Source: JACVRW01 sp036009005 (GTDB lineage: Bacteria; Actinomycetota; Thermoleophilia; Solirubrobacterales; Thermoleophilaceae). From it: a stretch of DNA of 5,100 nucleotides. Position numbers and translations under genes: made by a program. Location: the NCBI GenBank assembly GCA_036009005.1, contig DASYMP010000028.1:1-5100 (forward strand), in the 5' to 3' direction. Positions 1 through 4,796 of the stretch are shown here, piece after piece. Position 1 is the first letter of the stretch. Each line of letters starts with the position of its first letter. The notes beneath the pieces are model-generated. The model was not told the origin of the DNA. It worked only from the letters and a program-made list of their open reading frames with translations, and ran no database searches.

Positions 1-655
1 CGAGCTCCTCCTTGTCCGGCGACTCTCCCATCGCGGCCGCGACCACGGGCGGGCCCGCGACGAACATCTGAGCGCGCTCGCGCACGATGACGCTGAAGTG
101 CGAGGCCACGACACGCGCGGCGCCGAGGCCCGCCACGGGGCCGAGCGCAGCGGCCACCACCGGCACGCGCGAGAGGTTCTCCACCGTCAGGTCCCAGCCC
201 GGAACGAACGGCACGTAGGTGAAGCCCATCGTCTCGAGCGACTTGACGCTGCCGCCGCCGCCCGTCCCGTCCACGAGCCGCACCAAGGGGATCCGGAAGT
301 CGTGGGCGAGCCGCTCGGCCCAGACCATCTTCTGCCAGATGGCGGCGTCGGCCGCGCCGCCGCGCACGGTGAAGTCGTCGCCCTGCACAGCCGCCCGCCG
401 ACCGCCGATCCGCCCCTGCCCGACGACCATGTTCGCGGGCAGGAAGTCGACGAGCTCGCCGTCCTCGGAGTACTCGCCCTTGCCCGCGATGCCGCCGGTC
501 TCGTGGAAGCTGCCGGAGTCGAACAGCCGGTCGATCCGCTCGCGCACCGTGAGCCGTCCGCTCGCGTGCTGACGCGCCACGCGCTCCTCGCCACCCATCC
601 GCCTCGCGAGCTCCTCACGGCGGCGCAGCTCGTCGAGTTCCGGCTCCCAGGTCAC
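1..655 (-). CDS. Acyl-CoA carboxylase carboxyltransferase (beta) subunit, N-terminal part, truncated by window edge
   Basis: Reading the minus strand from a GTG at 655 gives 218 uninterrupted codons to the left edge, so the C-terminal half or more is outside the window. The protein begins (M)TWEPELDELRRREELARRMGG, a start style I recall for this family. It continues with HASGRLTVRERIDRLFD (residues 30-46), FLPANMVVGQGRIGGR (71-86), DGTGGGGSVKSLE (129-141), FVPGWDLTVENLSRVPVV (150-167), ALGPVAGLGAARVV (170-183) and FVAGPPVVAAAMGE (198-211). This is the crotonase-like fold of biotin-dependent carboxyltransferases (PccB/MccB type), which move CO2 from carboxybiotin to an acyl-CoA in the cytoplasm. 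The substrate (propionyl-, methylcrotonyl-, acetyl- or another acyl-CoA) cannot be decided from this half. An in-frame TAA lies just upstream, at about 673-675. GTG 655 is therefore the first possible start; ATG 598 would remove 19 family-like residues. I see no clear Shine-Dalgarno before the GTG, so the mRNA may be leaderless. The family call is firm; the substrate is unknown. Confidence 0.9.
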   Translation of the reverse strand, partial: MTWEPELDELRRREELARRMGGEERVARQHASGRLTVRERIDRLFDSGSFHETGGIAGKGEYSEDGELVDFLPANMVVGQGRIGGRRAAVQGDDFTVRGGAADAAIWQKMVWAERLAHDFRIPLVRLVDGTGGGGSVKSLETMGFTYVPFVPGWDLTVENLSRVPVVAAALGPVAGLGAARVVASHFSVIVRERAQMFVAGPPVVAAAMGESPDKEEL

Positions 656-678
656 GAAGGCGGGAGAATAGTGGCGTT
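656..678. promoter_or_regulatory. 23-nt divergent intergenic gap between carboxylase and acetyltransferase starts
   Basis: Only 23 nt separate the carboxylase GTG (655, minus) from the acetyltransferase ATG (679, plus). On the minus strand a -10-like TATTCT lies at 670-665, nine nt before the GTG, which would suit a leaderless or nearly leaderless transcript. I see no good -35 upstream of it. On the plus strand a weak purine run, GGGAG (662-666), sits 12 nt before the ATG. Both promoters would have to overlap here or lie inside the opposite gene. The promoter assignment is weak. Confidence 0.25.
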
Positions 679-1296
679 ATGCGACTGGGCGGACGAGGAG
701 AGCGGGCTGCGCTGGTGGTCGGCGAGCGCACATATCTGCGCCGCGGGCGCGAGCGCGACGCCCCGGAGTTCGTGGAGCTGATGCAGGCGAGCTTCGAGCT
801 CCACCAGCCGTGGTCGTTCCCGCCGACCGACCCGAGTGACTTCCGCGCCCTCGTCGATCGCTCCCGCAACGAGGACTTCGAGCTGCTGCTCCTGTGCCGC
901 CGCGGCGACGACACGATTCTCGGTTTCTTCAATCTCAGCCAGATCTTCCGTGGCCCGTTCCTGAATGCCTACCTCGGCTACGCGGTGGGCCAGCCGCACG
1001 CCGGCCAGGGCTACATGGCGGAGGGCATCGAGCTGGTGCTGCGCCACGCGTTCGGGCCGATGGGACTGCACCGCCTCGAGGCGAACATCCAGCCGGCCAA
1101 CGCAGCTTCGATCGCGCTGGCAAAGGGGGCCGGGTTCCGGCTCGAGGGGTTCTCTCCGCGCTACCTCAAGATCGACGGCCGCTGGCGCGACCACGAGCGC
1201 TGGGCGATCCTCGCCGAGGACCGCGCCGACGGCCGCCCTCAGTCGCGCACTCATCAGCCCGGCATGGGCCCAGAAATACGAAAGGGCCCGCCGTAG
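679..1296 (+). CDS. GNAT-family N-acetyltransferase, RimJ/RimL type
   Basis: This is a 205-residue protein of the GCN5-related acetyltransferase superfamily, closest in style to RimJ/RimL, which acetylate the N-terminal amino group of ribosomal proteins with acetyl-CoA. Many relatives act on other amines, so the true substrate is unknown. An N-terminal strand region GERTYLRR is at 15-22. It is followed by DAPEFVELMQAS (27-38), the central strands LGFFNLSQIFRG (81-92) and LGYAVGQPHAGQGYM (99-113), whose Q-P-H-A-G-Q-G part is the acetyl-CoA pyrophosphate loop. Next come LHRLEANIQPANAASIALAKGAGF (130-153, quoted in two runs: LHRLEANIQPAN, AASIALAKGAGF) and RWRDHERWAIL (168-178). The last 25 or so residues are a polar tail beyond the usual family end. 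The start is uncertain: ATG 679 adds about 12 residues before the family-like core, while GTG 715 would give (M)VGERTYLRR. Neither has a well-spaced Shine-Dalgarno (GGGAG 662-666; GAGGAG 695-700). The gene appears monocistronic, with a hairpin over its stop codon. Confidence 0.88.
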   Translation: MRLGGRGERAALVVGERTYLRRGRERDAPEFVELMQASFELHQPWSFPPTDPSDFRALVDRSRNEDFELLLLCRRGDDTILGFFNLSQIFRGPFLNAYLGYAVGQPHAGQGYMAEGIELVLRHAFGPMGLHRLEANIQPANAASIALAKGAGFRLEGFSPRYLKIDGRWRDHERWAILAEDRADGRPQSRTHQPGMGPEIRKGPP

Positions 1297-1308
1297 CGAG
1301 CCCCTTCG
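1279..1308 (+). terminator. Stem-loop over the acetyltransferase stop codon, possible terminator
   Basis: The 30-nt segment folds with 1279-1290 plus C1291 opposite G1296-G1308. The pairs are CGAA.GGGC.CGC against GCG.GCCC.TTCG, interrupted by two A-C type mismatches and closed by a CGTA-type loop at 1292-1295. Counting pairs by hand gives 11 Watson-Crick pairs. The stem includes the TAG stop at 1294-1296. No T-run follows on the plus strand. On the minus strand the hairpin is followed by TATTTCT (1278-1272), so it may work better in that direction or in both. Confidence 0.35.
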
Positions 1309-1346
1309 AAGCATAGGAACGACCCGGACTGCCGTGTTCTGTGGCC

Positions 1347-1368
1347 GGGACGGTTCGGACGCCGTCCC
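1347..1368. repeat. Perfect 7-bp inverted repeat with 8-nt loop
   Basis: GGGACGG at 1347-1353 is the exact reverse complement of CCGTCCC at 1362-1368, with loop TTCGGACG between them. It could form a stable RNA hairpin on either strand or serve as a protein-binding dyad. It is immediately followed by a second, smaller dyad CAGGA-AG-TCCTG (1368-1379). GC-rich sequence yields such repeats by chance, so a function is not established. Confidence 0.4.
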
Positions 1369-1450
1369 AGGAAGTCCTGTCGAAGGCCTTATCGGGTCCC
1401 ATCTCCAGCTCCTTTAGCCCCTAATCCCATGTTGGCGCGTAGGCACAACC

Positions 1451-1477
1451 GTCGGCGGGTGAAGACATGGCGCCGAC
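1451..1477. repeat. Inverted repeat upstream of the acyl-CoA ligase, possible operator or leader hairpin
   Basis: GTCGGCG (1451-1457) and CGCCGAC (1471-1477) are perfect 7-bp reverse complements separated by 13 nt. Their centres are 20 nt apart, about two helical turns, and the element ends 63 nt before the ligase ATG. That geometry would suit a dimeric repressor such as the TetR-type regulators common on fatty-acid genes. It could equally form a leader hairpin or be chance in GC-rich DNA. No regulator gene is visible in the window. Confidence 0.3.
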
Positions 1478-1525
1478 CGCTCCGTTTCCGTCACCAAAGC
1501 CCGGGTACCTCACAAGGACGCGACT

Positions 1526-1534
1526 GGGGAGGAG
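1526..1534 (+). promoter_or_regulatory. Strong Shine-Dalgarno of the acyl-CoA ligase
   Basis: GGGGAGGAG ends 6 nt before the ATG at 1541. It is the best ribosome binding site in the window and fixes the ligase start. The contrast with the weak sites before the two downstream genes suggests that translation of those genes depends on coupling. Confidence 0.85.
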
Positions 1535-1540
1535 CGGAAC

Positions 1541-3043
1541 ATGGCGAGGAATCTCGCGCAGAACCTGAAGGACACCGCTGAGAAGCACGGCGACCGTACG
1601 GCCCTCAAGCTCGACGACGCCGAGGTGACCTACGAGCAGCTCGACGAGGCGAGCGCGCGCGCCGCAGCGCTGCTGAAGAGCAAGGGCCTCGAGCCCGGCG
1701 ATCGCGTCGGGATCATGCTGCCGAACGTCCCGTACTTCGCGGTCGCCTACTACGGCGTGCTTCGCGCCGGCGGCGTCGTGGTGCCGATGAACGTGCTGCT
1801 CAAGGGGCGCGAGGTGAGCTTCTACCTGAAGGACCCCGAGGCGAAGCTGCTCTTCGCCTGGCACGACTTCGCCGAGGCCGCCGAGAAGGGCGCCGAGGAG
1901 GCGGATGCCGAGCTGATCAGCGTCGAGCCGGGCGAGTTCGAGAAGCTCCTCGCCGAGCACGAGCCGGACGACGAGATCGCCGAGCGCGAGGACGACGACA
2001 CCGCGGTGATCCTCTACACGAGCGGTACCACAGGCACTCCGAAGGGCGCCGAGCTGACCCACGCGAACCTGTCGAAGAACGCCGAGGTGGCCGTTGGCCT
2101 CGCCGACGCGACCGAGGACGACGTGCTCCTCGGCGCGCTGCCGCTATTCCACTCGTTCGGCCAGACCTGCGGCCTGAACGCCAGCGTGAAGGCCGGGTCC
2201 ACGCTCTCGATGATCCCGCGCTTCGACCCGGGCAAGGCGCTCGAGATCATCCAGCGCGACAAGGTCACCGTGTTCCAGGGCGTCCCGACCATGTACGTCG
2301 CGATGCTGAACCACGACGACCGTGACGACTACGACCTGTCCTGCCTGCGAGCGTGCATGTCCGGCGGTTCGGCGATGCCGGTCGAGGTGCTGAAGGGCTT
2401 CGAGGAGGCGTTCGGCTGCAAGGTGCTCGAGGGCTACGGCCTGAGCGAGACCTCGCCTGTCGCTTCCTTCAACCATCCGGACCGCGACCGCAAGCCCGGC
2501 TCCATCGGCACCCCGATCGAGGGCGTCGAGATGCGCGTGGTGGACGAGGACGGCAAGGAGGTCGACCAGGGCGAGGTCGGCGAGATCGCCATCAAGGGCC
2601 ACAACGTGATGAAGGGCTACTGGCGCAAGGACGACGCCACCGAGGAGGCCATCAAGGACGGCTGGTTCCACACGGGCGACATGGGCAAGGTCGACGAGGA
2701 CGGCTACTTCTTCATCGTCGATCGCAAGAAGGAGATGATCATCCGCGGCGGCTACAACGTCTACCCGCGGGAGATCGAGGAGGTCATGTACGAGCATCCC
2801 GCCGTGGCCGAGTGCGCCGTGATCGGGGTGCCCGACGACAACATGGGCGAGGAGGTCGGCGCCGCGGTCGCCTTGAAGAAGGGCGAGGACGTGAGCGAGG
2901 ACGAGCTGCGCGACTACGTGAAGAACGAGGTCGCGGGGTACAAGTACCCGCGGAAGATCTGGTTCGTCGACGAGCTTCCGAAGGGGCCGACCGGGAAGAT
3001 TCTGAAGAGAGAGATCGAGGTTCCGTCCGAAGTCGAGGCGTGA
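1541..3043 (+). CDS. AMP-forming fatty acyl-CoA ligase (long-/medium-chain fatty acid--CoA ligase family)
   Basis: This 500-residue adenylate-forming enzyme would turn a fatty acid, ATP and CoA into acyl-CoA, AMP and pyrophosphate in the cytoplasm. All core motifs are present in order. They are the ATP P-loop YTSGTTGTPKG (159-169), the substrate-site motif GYGLSETSP (298-306), the hinge region WFHTGDMGKVDEDGYFFIVD (375-394) containing the adenine/ribose-binding TGD (378-380), and RKKEMIIRGGYNVYPREIE (395-413). The C-terminal PKGPTGKILKRE (470-481) carries the catalytic lysine K476. The N-terminal domain (about 1-390) and the mobile C-terminal domain (about 395-495) are both complete, and the length is normal for the family. 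Residues 112-153 are unusually acidic (19 Asp/Glu in 42) and lie in a linker just before the P-loop. Chain length and any preference for 3-hydroxy acids cannot be read from sequence. It is the first gene of the operon, and phaC starts 1 nt after its TGA. In this context it may supply hydroxyacyl-CoA for polymer synthesis or recycle released acids. A p-coumarate- or other aryl-CoA ligase is less likely but not excluded. Confidence 0.92.
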   Translation: MARNLAQNLKDTAEKHGDRTALKLDDAEVTYEQLDEASARAAALLKSKGLEPGDRVGIMLPNVPYFAVAYYGVLRAGGVVVPMNVLLKGREVSFYLKDPEAKLLFAWHDFAEAAEKGAEEADAELISVEPGEFEKLLAEHEPDDEIAEREDDDTAVILYTSGTTGTPKGAELTHANLSKNAEVAVGLADATEDDVLLGALPLFHSFGQTCGLNASVKAGSTLSMIPRFDPGKALEIIQRDKVTVFQGVPTMYVAMLNHDDRDDYDLSCLRACMSGGSAMPVEVLKGFEEAFGCKVLEGYGLSETSPVASFNHPDRDRKPGSIGTPIEGVEMRVVDEDGKEVDQGEVGEIAIKGHNVMKGYWRKDDATEEAIKDGWFHTGDMGKVDEDGYFFIVDRKKEMIIRGGYNVYPREIEEVMYEHPAVAECAVIGVPDDNMGEEVGAAVALKKGEDVSEDELRDYVKNEVAGYKYPRKIWFVDELPKGPTGKILKREIEVPSEVEA

Positions 3044-3044
3044 G

Positions 3045-4796
3045 ATGGCACCCGCCTCCAAAACGCGGCGGAAGGGCCGGAACAGCAGCAATAACGGCGG
3101 GGGGCCGGAACGGAACGGCGGCTCCCCGGCTCGTGGGGCGGGCGGGCTCGACGCGATGCTCACCGACGCGTCGCTCGGCCCCGTCCGGCGCTGGTTCCCC
3201 GGCGTCGCCGCCGCGAAGGTGGGCGCGAAGATCGCGTCGCGGCCCGACCGGATCGCCAAGCGCGGGCTCGGCCTCACCGCCGAGCTGGCGAAGGTCGCGC
3301 TCGGCCGCTCCGACGTCGAGCCGCCCAAGGGCGACCGCCGCTTCAAGGATCCGGCCTGGCTCGGCAACCCGCTCTACAAGCGGCTCGGGCAGGCCTATCT
3401 CGCCACCGGCCGCGCCGTGGACGCCGCGATCTGCGAGGCGGACGCCGACTGGCGCAGCGAGCGGCGCGTCCGCTTCGCCGTCGACAACGTGCTCGACGCG
3501 ATCGCGCCCACCAACTTCCCCGCAACCAACCCGGCGGTGCTGAAGGCCGCGCTCGACAGCGGCGGGCTCAATTTCGTCAACGGCGCGCGCCAGTTCGTCA
3601 AGGACATGGCCAAGCCGCCTCGGATCCCGTCGATGGTGGACCAGTCGAAGTTCGAGGTGGGCGAGAACATCGCCACCACGCCCGGCTCGGTCGTCTACCG
3701 CACGGACGTGTTCGAGCTGATCCAGTACGAGCCGCAGACGCCGAAGGTGCGCGAGACCCCGCTGCTCGTGACGCCGCCGATGATCAACAAGTACTACGTC
3801 ACCGACCTGGCGAAGGACCGCAGCATGGTCGAGTACGCGGTCAAGCACGGCCAGCAGGTGTTCGCGATCTCGTGGCGCAACCCCGACGAGCGCCACGCCG
3901 ACTGGTCGCTAGACACCTACGCGCAGGCCGTGGTGGAGGCGCTCGACACGGTCGAGGACATCACGGGCTCGCCGAGCACCCACACGCTCGGGCTGTGCGC
4001 CGGCGGCATCGTGCTCTCCGCGGTGGTCGCGCACCTCGCGGCCGAGGGCCAGGCCGACCGCGTCGCGGGCATCACCCTCGGCGTGTGCGTGCTCGACAAC
4101 GAGCGCGCCGGCACCGCGGGTGCGTTCGTCGATCCCGGCACCGCGGCTCTCGCCACCCAGGACTCGGCGCGCAAGGGCTACCTCGACGGGCGCAACCTCG
4201 CCGGGGTGTTCGCCTGGCTGCGGCCGAACGACCTGATCTGGAACTACTGGGTCAACAACTACCTGCTCGGCAAGGAGCCGCCGGCGTTCGACGTCCTCTA
4301 CTGGAACGCGGACACCACCAACATGCCCGCGGCGCTGCACCGCGACTTCATGCGCATCTCGATCGAGAACTCGCTGCCGGAGAAGGGCGGGGTCACGGTG
4401 CTCGGCACCCCGATCGACCTGGGCAGGATCGACATGGACTCGTACGTCGTGGCGGGGATCGCCGACCACATCACGCCGTGGCAGTCGAGCTACCGCACCA
4501 CGCAGCTGCTCGGCTCCGATCCGCGCTTCGTGCTGTCCACGAGCGGGCACATCGCGGCGATGGTGAACCCGCCCGGCAACGAGAAGGCGAGCTACCAGGT
4601 GCACACCGAGAACCCGCCCACGGCCGAGCAGTGGCTCGAGGGCGCGGCGAAGCTGAAGGGCACCTGGTGGGACGACTGGATGGAGTGGCTCGGCGAGCGC
4701 TCGGGCGAGGAGAGGAAGGCGCCCGCCAAGCTCGGCGGCGGCGGTCACAAGCCGCTCGAGCCCGCGCCCGGCAAGTACGTCCTCGAGAAGACGTAG
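3045..4796 (+). CDS. phaC: Polyhydroxyalkanoate synthase PhaC, full length, class II-like C-terminal half
   Basis: This 583-residue PHA synthase would polymerise (R)-3-hydroxyacyl-CoA into polyester with release of CoA, on the surface of PHA granules. The nucleophile box is TLGLCAGG (314-321), with C318. The acid is D474 in AGIADHITPW (470-479) and the base is H502 in STSGHIAAMVNPPGN (498-512). Together they form the Cys-Asp-His triad expected of the family (C319/D480/H508 in the Cupriavidus enzyme). A long N-terminal domain (about 40-235) precedes the alpha/beta-hydrolase core. This size fits class I/II single-subunit synthases rather than the short class III/IV subunits. WLRPNDLIWNYWVNNYLLG (391-409), LYWNADTTNMPAALH (418-432), DHITPWQSSYR (474-484) and WLGERSGEERKAP (548-560) read most like class II, medium-chain-length enzymes from memory. 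Residues 1-35 are basic, Gly/Asn/Ser-rich and low complexity, so ATG 3156 (M38) is an alternative start. However, GAGG at 3035-3038 is well spaced for ATG 3045, and the 1-nt gap after the ligase stop favours coupling. No phaE, phaR or phasin gene is visible. Confidence 0.95.
   Translation: MAPASKTRRKGRNSSNNGGGPERNGGSPARGAGGLDAMLTDASLGPVRRWFPGVAAAKVGAKIASRPDRIAKRGLGLTAELAKVALGRSDVEPPKGDRRFKDPAWLGNPLYKRLGQAYLATGRAVDAAICEADADWRSERRVRFAVDNVLDAIAPTNFPATNPAVLKAALDSGGLNFVNGARQFVKDMAKPPRIPSMVDQSKFEVGENIATTPGSVVYRTDVFELIQYEPQTPKVRETPLLVTPPMINKYYVTDLAKDRSMVEYAVKHGQQVFAISWRNPDERHADWSLDTYAQAVVEALDTVEDITGSPSTHTLGLCAGGIVLSAVVAHLAAEGQADRVAGITLGVCVLDNERAGTAGAFVDPGTAALATQDSARKGYLDGRNLAGVFAWLRPNDLIWNYWVNNYLLGKEPPAFDVLYWNADTTNMPAALHRDFMRISIENSLPEKGGVTVLGTPIDLGRIDMDSYVVAGIADHITPWQSSYRTTQLLGSDPRFVLSTSGHIAAMVNPPGNEKASYQVHTENPPTAEQWLEGAAKLKGTWWDDWMEWLGERSGEERKAPAKLGGGGHKPLEPAPGKYVLEKT

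Larger units (their letters stand above)
1297..1540 (+). other. 244-nt non-coding gap and leader of the ligase-phaC operon
   Basis: I see no convincing gene here on either strand. The gap holds the right arm of the stem-loop at 1279-1308 and a palindrome CTTCGAAG (1304-1311). It also has a perfect 7-bp inverted repeat GGGACGG/CCGTCCC (1347-1353 and 1362-1368) and CAGGA-AG-TCCTG (1368-1379). An outer pairing GACCCG/CGGGTC (1321-1326 and 1393-1398) encloses these. Further on lies GTCGGCG-N13-CGCCGAC (1451-1477). The ligase ribosome binding site is at the right end. I could not identify a convincing -35/-10 pair: TAATCC at 1422-1427 and TTGGCG at 1432-1437 are only partial matches without partners at proper spacing. 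The operon promoter probably lies in this gap, because the acetyltransferase ends in a hairpin and the gap is long. Confidence 0.5.

Noticed and set aside
98..781. 227-codon plus-strand open frame opposite the carboxylase
   Set aside because: The minus-strand frame carries continuous carboxyltransferase motifs; this one is a His/Arg/Pro-rich antisense shadow running into the acetyltransferase.
1166..1402. 78-codon minus-strand open frame in the intergenic gap and acetyltransferase end
   Set aside because: About half overlaps the acetyltransferase antisense, there is no Shine-Dalgarno I can see, and the product is not recognisable. The minus-strand RNA possibility is kept separately as a finding.
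1422..1437. TAATCC and TTGGCG as promoter elements for the operon
   Set aside because: No partner hexamer at 16-18 nt spacing was found for either, so no promoter was annotated.
1499..1508. CCCGGGTACC resembling a cloning-vector polylinker (SmaI/KpnI sites)
   Set aside because: The match stops after 10 nt and the flanks are not vector-like; coincidence in GC-rich DNA.
1467..1568. 33-codon upstream open frame (ATG 1467, TGA 1566-1568) overlapping the ligase start out of frame
   Set aside because: A weak GGGTGA precedes it at 4 nt, but the peptide shows no attenuator-type codon run. One such frame by chance is likely; a leader peptide cannot be supported.
2144..3367. 407-codon minus-strand open frame opposite the ligase and the phaC start
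   Set aside because: It is antisense to two well-supported genes. The translation is repetitive, Val/Leu/His/Arg/Asp-rich, with no recognisable domain, as expected from the complement of GC-rich codons.
2353..3543. 396-codon plus-strand open frame in another frame of the ligase and phaC
   Set aside because: Overlaps both real genes and is Arg/Gly-rich without domains; it is a shifted-frame shadow.
2784..3896. 370-codon minus-strand open frame opposite the ligase end and phaC
   Set aside because: Antisense to motifs with clear catalytic residues; it ends in an Arg/Ser/Pro-rich low-complexity run with no family resemblance.
3909..4748. 279-codon minus-strand open frame opposite phaC
   Set aside because: Composition artefact antisense to the PhaC catalytic domain; no domain or plausible start signal.
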